A stretch of DNA of 64,000 bases, taken from the NCBI RefSeq assembly GCF_024297145.1, contig NZ_JANCTC010000009.1, positions 1-64,000 of the forward strand, written 5' to 3'. A program made the position numbers and the translations under genes. Positions 42,092 to 50,356 of the stretch are shown in pieces (positions within the stretch are counted from its first letter, which is position 1; every line of letters begins with the position of its first letter). The DNA is from Mesorhizobium sp. LMG 17147. GTDB taxonomy: Bacteria > Pseudomonadota > Alphaproteobacteria > Rhizobiales > Rhizobiaceae. Under the pieces are notes generated by a model. That model made no database searches, had not been told where the DNA came from, and saw nothing but the letters and a program-made list of their open reading frames with translations.

Positions 42092-45000
42092 TCACCCGCC
42101 ATTCAGCGATTTTAGCAAATCGTCGATCGACGAGGGATCGAACTTGAGCTTTGGCGGGGGCTGCACTGGCGGTGGCACGTTATTTGTGGCCGGTGGCGCC
42201 CGTTCCGCTCGCTCCGCCGCGGCCTTGCGTTCGGCGTCGAGCCTTGCCTTCTCTTCCGAGGCGATCCGCAACGCCTCTTCCGCCCTCTGGCGTTGCTGTT
42301 CTTCGGCCTGCGCTGCTTCCTCGGCAGCCTGTTGCGCCGCCTTGGCTTTGGCTTCGGCATCCGCTTTGGCCTTTGCAGCCGCCTCGGCTTTCGCCCTCGC
42401 CTCGGCTTCGGCCTTCGCCGCTGCATCCGCCTTCGCCTTGGCTTCGGCCTCCGCTTCGGCTTGGGCCTGCGCCTCAGCTTCGGCCTTTGCCCTGGCGTCC
42501 GCTTCAGCCTTCGCCTTGGCTTCAGCCTGCGCCCTCGCCTCCGCTTCGGCTTGGGCCTGAGCCTCGGCTTCGGCCTTTGCCCTGGCGTCGGCCTCAGCCT
42601 TCAGCCGCGCCGCTTCCTCCTCCTGCTTGCGCCGTTCCGCCGCCGCTCTTTCACGCTCGGTTTGCAAGGCAGCGTAGTAGCGCACCTCACGCCGCAGCCT
42701 TTGTTTCTCGAGCAGTGCGGCTTGCATGGCTTCGACTCGCTGCTGCTCCTTTTCCAGCGCACGCTGGGTCAGGAACTGGGCCAGCGGCTCGCTGTCGAAC
42801 TGCCGTTTGGTGGCGCCGAACGGACCGTCGACGCTGAAATTCAAAATCGGTTCGGAGCCGACCAGCGCCTCATCGCCGGGTCGATAGGCGATCTCGCCCT
42901 TGGCATCGACGGTGCTGGTGTTCAGATCGGCGGTGATGTCGGCGGACAGCGTCGCGCCCGGGCTTTCCAATTTGACCGGCGGTGCTCTCAGCGTGCCGCC
43001 GGCGATGGTGAAGGCAATATCGGTGTCCTGCGCCGGAAAACTGCCCGCCGCGGCGATCTGCGGCACAAAACCGGCAGTCTTCGATGCGTCGATATCGCGC
43101 CCGATCGGGTCGGCCTTGGCAATAAATGCGCCAAAGGCATCGGGATTAAAGCCGGCAATAGTCATACCCTTCAGCGTCGCCGTGCCGGAACCGGACAGCG
43201 CCGCGACCATCGCGTCGACCGATTTGCCGCTGGTCGAAAGCGCCGTCGAGAAATCGCCGCTTCCGCGGATGCCGGCCTCCGGCAGCACAGCTGTCAAATC
43301 GGAGCCGGCGAGTTTCATCTGACCGGAGAAAAGCCCGGTGCCGTCATTGTTCTTGAGCTCGAACAGGCCACTCAACTCGCCCCCGAGGAATTTTGCCTTG
43401 AGGTCGGAAACACGGATGCCCTCCTGGTCGAGCTGCAGCGAAAGCGCAGCGTCATAGGCGGTGGCAAGCGGGCCAGCGGCAAGCGACGCCGCCGTCAGAT
43501 CGAGATCGGCGGTAAATGGCAGACTGGATTTCTGGCTGAACGGTGCCGTCGGCCAGGTCCTGTCATTGACAAGGAAAGCCTGGTCGCCGAACAGCATCAC
43601 CGCCATCGGATCGAGGTCCAGTTCGTCCAGCGACAGCGCGCCGGCAAGATGCGGCAGTCCCTCTTTGATGTCGATATTTACGTCACCGGAAACCGCCGCT
43701 TCGTTGACGGCGCCGCTGAGCCCGCTCAGCACCAGGAGACCATTGCCGTAGTCGGCATCGGCAGCAAGCGACGTCGACATGCCGGTCTCCATGCCGGGCA
43801 GGCCGACGCCGGTCGTCATCAGCCATGGCGAGATGTCGGCTGTTTCAAGGCTGACCTTGCCCTTGGCGGCCGCGCCCTGAGGCGTGTCGGCAATTGTCCC
43901 GTCGAAACCAGCTTTGAAGTCATTGCCGGCCAGGCTGAATCGTGTCGCCAGGCCGCCGCCAAGCGTGCCTTTGGCCGAGACGTCGGTGGTCGCCTCGCCG
44001 AGCATGCCGAGCGGCAGCGCCGGCAGACCGTAAAGCGCCAGAAGCGCGGTGGCGTCGGCGTTCCTTGCGTTGAAGGTCAGCGTCACCGGCGCTTCGAGAG
44101 GCCGGTCGAGCGCCCCTTTGCCGGACAACGACGCCGAAAAGGCCGAGCCACCGGCCTTGCCCTGTGCGCTCATGGCCAGTCCGGTCGTACCATCGCCATT
44201 GTCTGCGGCACTCGTGACCGCGTCGATACGCGCATCCTGGAACAGCTCGGGATAGGCAGCAGCGCGCTCCGCCAGCCACTTCAGCACCGCATTATCTGGA
44301 TAATGCTGGACGGCGACGTCGATCAGCGGCTTGAGGTCGACGGCGACCACCGAGGCGTCGAGCTTGCCGGTCGGGCTCGCCGGGAAATCCTTGATCCGGC
44401 CGGTGGCACTGATCGAGGCGCCGGCAAGTCCGCCGACCGACAGGCGGTCGATCTCAAGCAGCCCCTCACGCAATCTAAGTGAAGTATCGACGCTATCGGC
44501 GGTCAAGCCGCCGGCGCTGACCGGCCCGGCCTTGATCTGGAAATCGAGGTCGCGATCGGAAAAGCGGTTGGCGCCCTTGTCGCTGACGAAGATCGAGGCG
44601 AAGGCAGCGAGCCCATCGACGTCGAGTTCGCCACCTTCGAGTTGCATCAGCACCGATGGACGGGTTTCGTCGGGCTGGTTGGAATCGATGCGGCCGGAGA
44701 ACTTCGCCTTGCCGAGGATGAGTTCGAGATCGCTGAAGGCCTGGTGTCTTTCGCTCAAATCCACCTTGGCCTTGAAGCCGGCGGCCGGCAAACGGCGGAT
44801 CGCCTCGTCGACGTCCTTCGACAGCCAGGCGGCAAAGCCGGAGGGCTGCGCCACCGCCAGAAGCAGCGATCCGGTGAAACCGAAATGGTCCTCGACGCTG
44901 ACCATGCCATTGGCTTCCAGCTTGGCGCGGCCGGGCAGCGTGGCGGCCAGCGATTTTACCGCCCAGCCGCCTTCGGCCGGCTCGGCGGACAGATGCACGT

Positions 45001-46138
45001 CGCGAACCGTCGTGTCGCCTGCGACCACCGCCGGCAGTTTCACCTCGACCGTGCCCGGTATTGTCGGCTTCGGCAGATCGAGCAGCGCCTGCTCGAGCGC
45101 CGCCACCCGTTCGGACAGCGTCAATCCGGCCCCGGCCGCCGCCCCGACGGCCTCGTCGAACTGCACCTGCGCGCCATTGGCCTCGATAGAGAAATGCGGC
45201 TTCAGCCCAAGGTCGACCGCAGCCTTGCCGTCGGCCGTGTAGGGATTGTCGAGCGGCCCGGTCTCGAAGCGGAATTCGTCGACGCCGAGCTTCTGGTGGT
45301 CGAGCGAAAACTTGCCGTTCAGCCTGAAGCCCGGGTCCGGTTTGCCGGCGCTGACCTTCAGCGCCTCGCCGCCGGTGCCGCGCGGCCGCGCCGCGGTCCG
45401 GTCTGCGCCCGATATCTTGAACTGGCCCGAATAGACGGCGGCGCCCTCGACGAGGCCCACATTGCCGTCGGTCTCGATGACCAGCGGATAGGCATCCGGA
45501 TCGGCCTTGAGCCGGAGCCGCATTTGCCCGTCCGGTTCGGCTTTGCCGGTGGAAGCGGCGATCGTGGTCCGCAACCCGTCCAGCAACAGTGAGCCGTCCA
45601 GCCGCCAGGGGCCGGCCAGCGACTTGGCCGAGATCGTTGAGTTGATCTCGGAAATAAGATGGCTGCGCCCGCCCGCGGCGTGGCTGAGCGCGATCTGTCC
45701 TTCCGTCACCGTCAGCTTCTCGATGGAGATCTGGCCGGGATCGAAGGGCGAGGATGGCCGTATCGTCCAGTCGACCGTGCCGTCGGCGGCGATGTCGATC
45801 GTCGCCTTCGGCCGCACCAGCCGCATGTCGAAGATCAGCACCTCGCCGCGCAGGAATGGCGCGAGTTCTGCATCCATCGAAAAGGTTTCGACGGTCATCG
45901 CCGGCTGGCCGTTGGGGCCACCGGCAACGGCGACGTTGGAAAAGGTCACCGAGGGGAACGGCAGCAGCCTTGCCGTCGCATCGCCTTGCACAGTCACCTT
46001 GCGGCCGAGGACGGCACTCGCCTCGCGCTCGAAATCGGCACGGTAACCCGTCCAGTCGACAAAGTACGGCACCACCAGCGCCGCACACAGCACCAGCACA
46101 AGAAGCCCACCGAAGATCACGAACAGGCGTGCGAGCAT
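42092..46138 (-). CDS. Giant AsmA-family protein with TolA-like coiled-coil tail
   Basis: A 1348-residue AsmA-like protein anchored by one N-terminal helix (residues about 4-24), followed by AsmA beta-rich repeats. These proteins belong to the bridge-like (RBG) lipid-transfer group and move phospholipids between the envelope membranes. Conserved landmarks are PYFVDWTGYRADFEREASAVLG at the start and LAGSDLTAVLPEAGIRGSGDF in the C-terminal AsmA_2 region. Residues about 1176-1282 are Ala-Glu-Lys-Gln-Arg repeats with a nearly exact 90-base tandem duplication at DNA level, ending in a Pro-rich tail (APPATNNVPPPVQPPPKLKF). The tail resembles TolA domain II. It is alone on its strand, 98 bp from the FAD oxidase. 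Confidence 0.88.
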   Translation of the reverse strand: MLARLFVIFGGLLVLVLCAALVVPYFVDWTGYRADFEREASAVLGRKVTVQGDATARLLPFPSVTFSNVAVAGGPNGQPAMTVETFSMDAELAPFLRGEVLIFDMRLVRPKATIDIAADGTVDWTIRPSSPFDPGQISIEKLTVTEGQIALSHAAGGRSHLISEINSTISAKSLAGPWRLDGSLLLDGLRTTIAASTGKAEPDGQMRLRLKADPDAYPLVIETDGNVGLVEGAAVYSGQFKISGADRTAARPRGTGGEALKVSAGKPDPGFRLNGKFSLDHQKLGVDEFRFETGPLDNPYTADGKAAVDLGLKPHFSIEANGAQVQFDEAVGAAAGAGLTLSERVAALEQALLDLPKPTIPGTVEVKLPAVVAGDTTVRDVHLSAEPAEGGWAVKSLAATLPGRAKLEANGMVSVEDHFGFTGSLLLAVAQPSGFAAWLSKDVDEAIRRLPAAGFKAKVDLSERHQAFSDLELILGKAKFSGRIDSNQPDETRPSVLMQLEGGELDVDGLAAFASIFVSDKGANRFSDRDLDFQIKAGPVSAGGLTADSVDTSLRLREGLLEIDRLSVGGLAGASISATGRIKDFPASPTGKLDASVVAVDLKPLIDVAVQHYPDNAVLKWLAERAAAYPELFQDARIDAVTSAADNGDGTTGLAMSAQGKAGGSAFSASLSGKGALDRPLEAPVTLTFNARNADATALLALYGLPALPLGMLGEATTDVSAKGTLGGGLATRFSLAGNDFKAGFDGTIADTPQGAAAKGKVSLETADISPWLMTTGVGLPGMETGMSTSLAADADYGNGLLVLSGLSGAVNEAAVSGDVNIDIKEGLPHLAGALSLDELDLDPMAVMLFGDQAFLVNDRTWPTAPFSQKSSLPFTADLDLTAASLAAGPLATAYDAALSLQLDQEGIRVSDLKAKFLGGELSGLFELKNNDGTGLFSGQMKLAGSDLTAVLPEAGIRGSGDFSTALSTSGKSVDAMVAALSGSGTATLKGMTIAGFNPDAFGAFIAKADPIGRDIDASKTAGFVPQIAAAGSFPAQDTDIAFTIAGGTLRAPPVKLESPGATLSADITADLNTSTVDAKGEIAYRPGDEALVGSEPILNFSVDGPFGATKRQFDSEPLAQFLTQRALEKEQQRVEAMQAALLEKQRLRREVRYYAALQTERERAAAERRKQEEEAARLKAEADARAKAEAEAQAQAEAEARAQAEAKAKAEADARAKAEAEAQAQAEAEAEAKAKADAAAKAEAEARAKAEAAAKAKADAEAKAKAAQQAAEEAAQAEEQQRQRAEEALRIASEEKARLDAERKAAAERAERAPPATNNVPPPVQPPPKLKFDPSSIDDLLKSLNGG
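42451..42600. repeat. 90-bp near-exact tandem repeat in the AsmA gene
   Basis: The block beginning CCGCTTCGGCTTGGGCCTG occurs at 42451 and again at 42541, exactly 90 bases later, with about 60 nearly identical bases. The period is a multiple of three, so the frame and the Ala-Glu-Lys helix are kept. Confidence 0.75.
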
Positions 46139-46235
46139 CAGCTCCTAGATAGTTTTGGTTGAAAGTCAGTGGCACTCTACCCGCATCAGCGTGTCGATAA
46201 AGAGGCAAATGGGTGGCACGGCAGCGGCCTGAAGA

Positions 46236-47651
46236 TCAGTCCTTTCCAGGCAATATCTTGCCGGGGTTCATTATATTCAGCGGGTCGAGCGCCTGCTTGA
46301 TCGTGCGCATGATGTCGACGCCATGGCCAAGCTCGTGCCGCAGGAAGCCGATCTTGCCTTGCCCTATGCCATGCTCGCCGGTGCAGGTGCCGTCCATGGC
46401 GATGGCGCGCATGTTGAGCCGCGCCACGAATTTTTCCGCCAGCGCGATCTCCTTCGGATCGTCCACGTCCATCAGCACCAGCACATGGAAATTGCCGTCG
46501 CCGGCATGGCCGACGATCGGCGCGATCAGGCCCATCTCGGTGATATCCGCCTCGGTCTCGGTGACACATTCGGCAAAGCGCGAGATCGGCACGCAGACAT
46601 CGGTCGACAGGCCCTTGGCACCCGGCCGCAGCGTCAGCGACGACCAGTAGGCATCGTGCCTCGCCTTCCACAATTTCGTCCGCTCTTCGGCGACGCTGGT
46701 CCACAGGAACGGGCCGCCGCCATTTTCCTCGGCGATCATGCCGAAGGTTTCGGCCTGCTCGGCGACGCCGGCATCGCTGCCGTGGAACTCGACGAACAGG
46801 CACGGACTCTCGGGATAATCAAGCTTCGAATAGGTCTTCATCGCCCGCATCTGCAGCGCGTTGACCAATTCGATGCGCGCCACCGGAATGCCCATCTGGA
46901 TGGTCGCGATCACCGCATTGCACGCCGCCTCGACACTGGGGAACGGGCAGACGCCGCCCGAAATCGCCTGCGGAATGCCCTGCAGCTTCAACGTCAGCTG
47001 GGTGATGATGCCGAGCGTGCCTTCCGAGCCGATCAGCAGCCGTGTCAGATCGTAGCCGGCCGAGCTTTTCTTGGCGCGCTTGCCGGTCGTCACTGCCTCA
47101 CCGTCGGCCATCACCGCGGTCAGCGACAGGACGTTTTCGCGCATCGTTCCGTAGCGCACGGCGTTGGTGCCCGAGGCCCGCGTCGCCGCCATGCCGCCAA
47201 GCGAAGCGTTGGCACCCGGGTCGATCGGAAAGAACAGGCCGGTGTCGCGCAGATGCCGGTTGAGGTCCTCGCGCGTCACGCCGGGCTCGACGGTGCAATC
47301 GAGGTCCTGCGGATTGACCGCTATGACCCGGTTCATCCGTGACGTATCGAGCGAGATGCCGCCGCCCGGCGCATTGGTGTGGCCTTCCAGCGAAGAGCCG
47401 ACGCCGAAGGCGATCACCGGCACGCGGTGCGCGGCGCATGCGCGCACGATCTCCTGCACCTCCTCCGTCGTCTCGGCAAAGGCGACGCCGTCCGGCGCCT
47501 GCGTCGGAATATAGGTCGTGGTGTGCGCGTGCTGGGCGCGGATCGCCTGGCCGGTCTGGAATCGCTCGCCGAGCCGCTGTTTGAGGATGCCGAGCACAGC
47601 GGCGATGCCTTCTTCGTTGCGCTCGACCGGATTGAGGTCGCTTAGAGCCAT
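46236..47651 (-). CDS. FAD-linked oxidase (D-lactate dehydrogenase/GlcD type)
   Basis: Flavoenzyme of the BBE/FAD_binding_4 plus FAD-oxidase_C group, 471 residues, probably oxidising a 2-hydroxy acid such as D-lactate, glycolate or D-2-hydroxyglutarate and passing electrons to quinone or cytochrome. Visible motifs: VPVIAFGVGSSLEGHTNAPGGG (FAD site), VEPGVTREDLNRHL, NASLGGMAATRASGTNAVRYG, then C-terminal VGHAGDGNFHVLVLMDVDDPKE and GTCTGEHGIGQGK with metal-binding His residues. ATG 47651 (MALSDLN) with GGAGG five bases upstream is preferred. It is divergent from a thioesterase gene. No GlcE/GlcF partner genes are nearby, so it is a single-subunit type. Confidence 0.9.
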   Translation of the reverse strand: MALSDLNPVERNEEGIAAVLGILKQRLGERFQTGQAIRAQHAHTTTYIPTQAPDGVAFAETTEEVQEIVRACAAHRVPVIAFGVGSSLEGHTNAPGGGISLDTSRMNRVIAVNPQDLDCTVEPGVTREDLNRHLRDTGLFFPIDPGANASLGGMAATRASGTNAVRYGTMRENVLSLTAVMADGEAVTTGKRAKKSSAGYDLTRLLIGSEGTLGIITQLTLKLQGIPQAISGGVCPFPSVEAACNAVIATIQMGIPVARIELVNALQMRAMKTYSKLDYPESPCLFVEFHGSDAGVAEQAETFGMIAEENGGGPFLWTSVAEERTKLWKARHDAYWSSLTLRPGAKGLSTDVCVPISRFAECVTETEADITEMGLIAPIVGHAGDGNFHVLVLMDVDDPKEIALAEKFVARLNMRAIAMDGTCTGEHGIGQGKIGFLRHELGHGVDIMRTIKQALDPLNIMNPGKILPGKD

Positions 47652-47770
47652 CGATTCCTCCGCGAATGGACCAGCATCCACCCTTGTTCTGCATCTACGG
47701 ATGCGTAGTCTCACCAACCACGCTCTGTCCAGTCCACGCTCACCCCGGCATGACGAGAAGGAAGTTTCCG

Positions 47771-48256
47771 ATGCCCATCCCCGCCCCTTTCGTCTCTCGC
47801 GCCATGGACATCGAGGAGGCCTGGATCGATTACAACGGCCATCTCAACATGGCCTATTACAACGTGCTGTTCGACCGGTGCTCCGACGAAGCCTTCGAGA
47901 TGATGGGGATGGGGCCGGACTATGTAAGGGAACGGCGGCTGACCATCTACACCGCGGAAGTCCATGTCTGCTACGTTCAGGAATTGCATCTCGACCACAA
48001 GGTCACGGTTTCGTTCCAGTTGCTGGACCACGACGACAAGCGGCTCAGGGCCTACCAGGAAATCCGCCATCTCGACGGCTGGCTCGCCGCCACCTCCGAA
48101 ACGCTGTCGCTGCACGTCGACATGGCTGGCCCGAAGGTCGCACCCTTCCCCGCTGACGTCCTGGCCAGGGTGGAAGCGATGCGCGCCGCCCATGCCGCCC
48201 TGCCGATGCCGGAGCGCGCCGGCCGCTCGATCGGTATTCGTCGTAAGCCGGCTTGA
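47771..48256 (+). CDS. Hot-dog-fold acyl-CoA thioesterase
   Basis: A 161-residue thioesterase of the 4HBT/YbgC-like group. The diagnostic motif is IDYNGHLNMAYYNVLFDRCSDEAFEMM, with the catalytic Asp-centred YNGHLNMAYY pattern, followed by TIYTAEVHVCYVQELHLDHKV. Relatives hydrolyse acyl-CoA or betainyl-CoA, and some occur near carnitine catabolism genes, but the substrate here is unknown. ATG 47771 follows a GAAGTTTCCG spacer with no strong ribosome site. It is divergent from the FAD oxidase, with 120 bp between the starts. Confidence 0.85.
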   Translation: MPIPAPFVSRAMDIEEAWIDYNGHLNMAYYNVLFDRCSDEAFEMMGMGPDYVRERRLTIYTAEVHVCYVQELHLDHKVTVSFQLLDHDDKRLRAYQEIRHLDGWLAATSETLSLHVDMAGPKVAPFPADVLARVEAMRAAHAALPMPERAGRSIGIRRKPA

Positions 48257-48420
48257 ACCAAGAGAGCGCTTGAACCACTGGCCAACCGCCGTTAACCTTA
48301 CTGAGGTTTTAACGTGAACAAGCCGAATTGAGACGTTGAACGACTCAACGCGGCGTTGGAAAACCATCCGCATCGAATTGCGATACGGGCGGCGGAGCAG
48401 CAGCGGTTCGGGGAACGTGC

Positions 48421-48618
48421 ATGAAAACCGACATCAAGGTCGAGGCGGACAGGCTGGCGGCTGATCCACGCATCACCGACTATGATTTCTGGCGCTCGCT
48501 GAAGAACCTCAACAACGAGATCTTCCACATCGCCAACAACAACGAGCCGATTCCCTTCGCCATGATCCGCTGGCGCGCCATCCTGAAGCAGGCGCGGATG
48601 AAACGCGGCCACGCCTGA
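48421..48618 (+). CDS. Small conserved hypothetical protein
   Basis: A 65-residue charged, mostly helical protein that I do not recognise. It begins MKTDIKVEADRLAADPRITD and has YDFWRSLKNLNNEIFHIANNNEPI in the middle, then basic residues near the end (KQARMKRGHA). It has an ATG, a GGGG-rich region upstream and no membrane segment. It lies 165 bp after the thioesterase gene and before a repeat-containing spacer of about 260 bp. The composition looks like real coding sequence, but there is no functional clue. Confidence 0.6.
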   Translation: MKTDIKVEADRLAADPRITDYDFWRSLKNLNNEIFHIANNNEPIPFAMIRWRAILKQARMKRGHA

Positions 48619-48675
48619 ACGGTGCGGGAAGAAACAGACCGGCCGTCCGGTTTGCATTTCTGGGACGTTTGCGCT

Positions 48676-48745
48676 GCCCCTCATCCGGCTGCCGCCATCT
48701 TCTCCGCGTATAGTGACGGGGAGAAGGGGCTGGCCGCAGCCTCGG
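48676..48745. repeat. Rhizobial palindromic intergenic repeat (RIME-like)
   Basis: Nested inverted repeat: CTTCTCC (48699-48705) pairs with GGAGAAG (48720-48726), and outside it GGCTGC pairs with GCAGCC, preceded by CCCCTCATCC. This CTTCTCCCC...GGGGAGAAG pattern is typical of dispersed palindromic elements in rhizobial genomes. It lies between the 65-residue gene and the Lrp gene; no gene was seen in the rest of 48619-48877. Confidence 0.6.
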
Positions 48746-48877
48746 CGCTCTTTCAGCAACGCTGGCAATTGGCGAAACCATTGGTGACAGCGTCCGAGAA
48801 GTGCTCGGCAGGGCGATGAAGAGGCGGCGCGACGTTTCGAGCTAAGCGGACGACGTGCTGACGAACGACCCCAAGCA

Positions 48878-49357
48878 TCAAGGCTCGCGCTTCACCGCCC
48901 CCAGCGGCGAGCGCGGCACCACCGGCGACGACTGGATGATCGCCGTGTTGGTCATCGCATGGGGAATGATCCGGTCGACAACCCGCTCAAGTTCCGCGAC
49001 CGAGCCGACATGCGCCAGCGCGATGAAGCAGTCTTCACCGGTGACCCGGTCGCACTGGGCGATTTCCGGCAGGTCGCGAATGATTTCGGCCACGACGGCG
49101 AGTTGCCCCGGCACCGGCCTGATGCGCAGCCATGCCGACAGCTTCATGCCCAGCGCGACCGGATTGATGCGCACCGTGTAGGCCTCGATCACACCGCTTT
49201 CCTGCAGCCGCTTGATGCGCTCGGCCACGCTCGGCGCCGACAGGCCCACCGATCGCGCCAGTTCGGCGGTGCTGGTGCGCGCGTCCTTTTCCAGCAGGCG
49301 CAGGATTTTCAGATCCGCCGGGTCCAGATCGGTATTTTCATTTCGAAGGCGTTTCAG
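48878..49357 (-). CDS. Lrp/AsnC-family regulator, probable CTG start
   Basis: A 159-residue feast/famine regulator. The N-terminal HTH is DLKILRLLEKDARTSTAELARSVGLSAPSVAERIKRLQESGVI and the C-terminal RAM effector domain follows (KLSAWLRIRPVPGQLAVVAE). The frame has no ATG, GTG or TTG upstream of this HTH. A CTG at 49357 has AAGGAG exactly seven bases upstream and yields LKRLRNENTDLDPADLKIL, a normal Lrp N-terminus. Alternatives are an out-of-frame ATG at the AAATGAAAATACC run, implying one missing A, or the internal GTG at 49249, which deletes the first HTH helix. It is divergent from the EamA gene, its likely target. Confidence 0.8.
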   Translation of the reverse strand: MKRLRNENTDLDPADLKILRLLEKDARTSTAELARSVGLSAPSVAERIKRLQESGVIEAYTVRINPVALGMKLSAWLRIRPVPGQLAVVAEIIRDLPEIAQCDRVTGEDCFIALAHVGSVAELERVVDRIIPHAMTNTAIIQSSPVVPRSPLGAVKREP

Positions 49358-49447
49358 CGGACAACTCCTTGCTTTCGGAAAGCAAATAGCCGCAATAACC
49401 GGCCATCATCCATATCAATGGCAAAAATCGCCTGCGATACTGATCCC

Positions 49448-50356
49448 ATGCAAGATCGGACGCAAGCCCCCGCGGCAAGTCCGGCACTCGCCGGACCCGC
49501 CTTTACCTTGGCAAACGCGGTCCCGCCGCATCTCTGGTTCGGCGTCAGCGCCGTGTTCCACTATCTCGGACCGGCCTTCGCGGTGCTGCTGTTCCCGCAT
49601 GTCGGCGTGCTCGGCATGGCTTGGCTGCGCATCGCCACCGCGGCACTCGTCTTTGCCCCATTGACCCGGCCATGGGCGGTCTTCGCCCGCGCCGATCGCT
49701 CGACGCGGTTGTTGCTTGTGGCTTTCGGCGTCTGCCTTGGGGTGATGAATTGCTCGTTCTACCTGGCGCTTGACGGGCTGCCGATCTCGCTGGTGGCGGC
49801 GATCGAATTCGTCGGCACCATCGGCGTTGCGCTTGTTGGCCTCAGAAGCCCGCGCAATCTCGCCGCACTCGCAATCGCTGTCGCCGGCACCCTGTTGCTG
49901 ATCGACGTCAAATGGTCGAGCGATCCCGTCGGCCTGTTCTGGGCCTTCCTCAACGGCACGCTGTTCGTTGGCTACATCGTGCTCGGCCACCGCGTCGCGC
50001 GCGGCGGCGCCGACGATGGCATCGCCGGGCTGGGTGCCGCCATGGCGGTCGCCCTTCTCGTCGTTCTGCCGATCGGTTTCGCCGATGCTCTGCCGGCTTT
50101 CTCGGCGCCGCCGCTGCTGCTTGCGGCGATCGGCGTCGGCATCTGCTCGTCGGTCATTCCCTATATATGCGACCAGCTTGCCATGTCGCGGCTGCCGCGC
50201 TCCAGCTTCGCGCTGATGCTGTCTTTGCTGCCGGTCACCGCGACGTTGATCGGCGTTATCGTGCTGCGGCAGGTGCCGAGCCTCACCGACTGCATCGGCA
50301 TCGCGCTGGTGGTGGCCGGCGTCGCCCTTCACAAACCGGCGCCGGCGCCCACCTGA
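49448..50356 (+). CDS. EamA-family (RhtA-like) metabolite exporter
   Basis: A 302-residue inner-membrane drug/metabolite transporter with ten transmembrane helices in two EamA repeats. It resembles RhtA (threonine/homoserine exporter) in layout: VSAVFHYLGPAFAVLLFPHVGVLGMAWLRIATAAL in the first half and SYIVLGHRVA-like YIVLGHRVARGG between the halves. ATG 49448 is chosen over an in-frame ATG at 49418 because the family begins near here; neither has a strong ribosome site. The divergent Lrp/AsnC gene suggests amino-acid-responsive export. Substrate is inferred only. Confidence 0.85.
   Translation: MQDRTQAPAASPALAGPAFTLANAVPPHLWFGVSAVFHYLGPAFAVLLFPHVGVLGMAWLRIATAALVFAPLTRPWAVFARADRSTRLLLVAFGVCLGVMNCSFYLALDGLPISLVAAIEFVGTIGVALVGLRSPRNLAALAIAVAGTLLLIDVKWSSDPVGLFWAFLNGTLFVGYIVLGHRVARGGADDGIAGLGAAMAVALLVVLPIGFADALPAFSAPPLLLAAIGVGICSSVIPYICDQLAMSRLPRSSFALMLSLLPVTATLIGVIVLRQVPSLTDCIGIALVVAGVALHKPAPAPT

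Noticed and set aside
42290..42610. CRISPR-like array in the AsmA gene
   Set aside because: The repeats are contiguous, in frame and encode an Ala/Glu/Lys helix; there are no spacers.
42112..44482. Large plus-strand frames opposite the AsmA gene (up to 729 codons)
   Set aside because: They arise from the low-complexity antisense of the Ala/Glu repeat and the AsmA coding frame; they have no ribosome site or recognisable domain.
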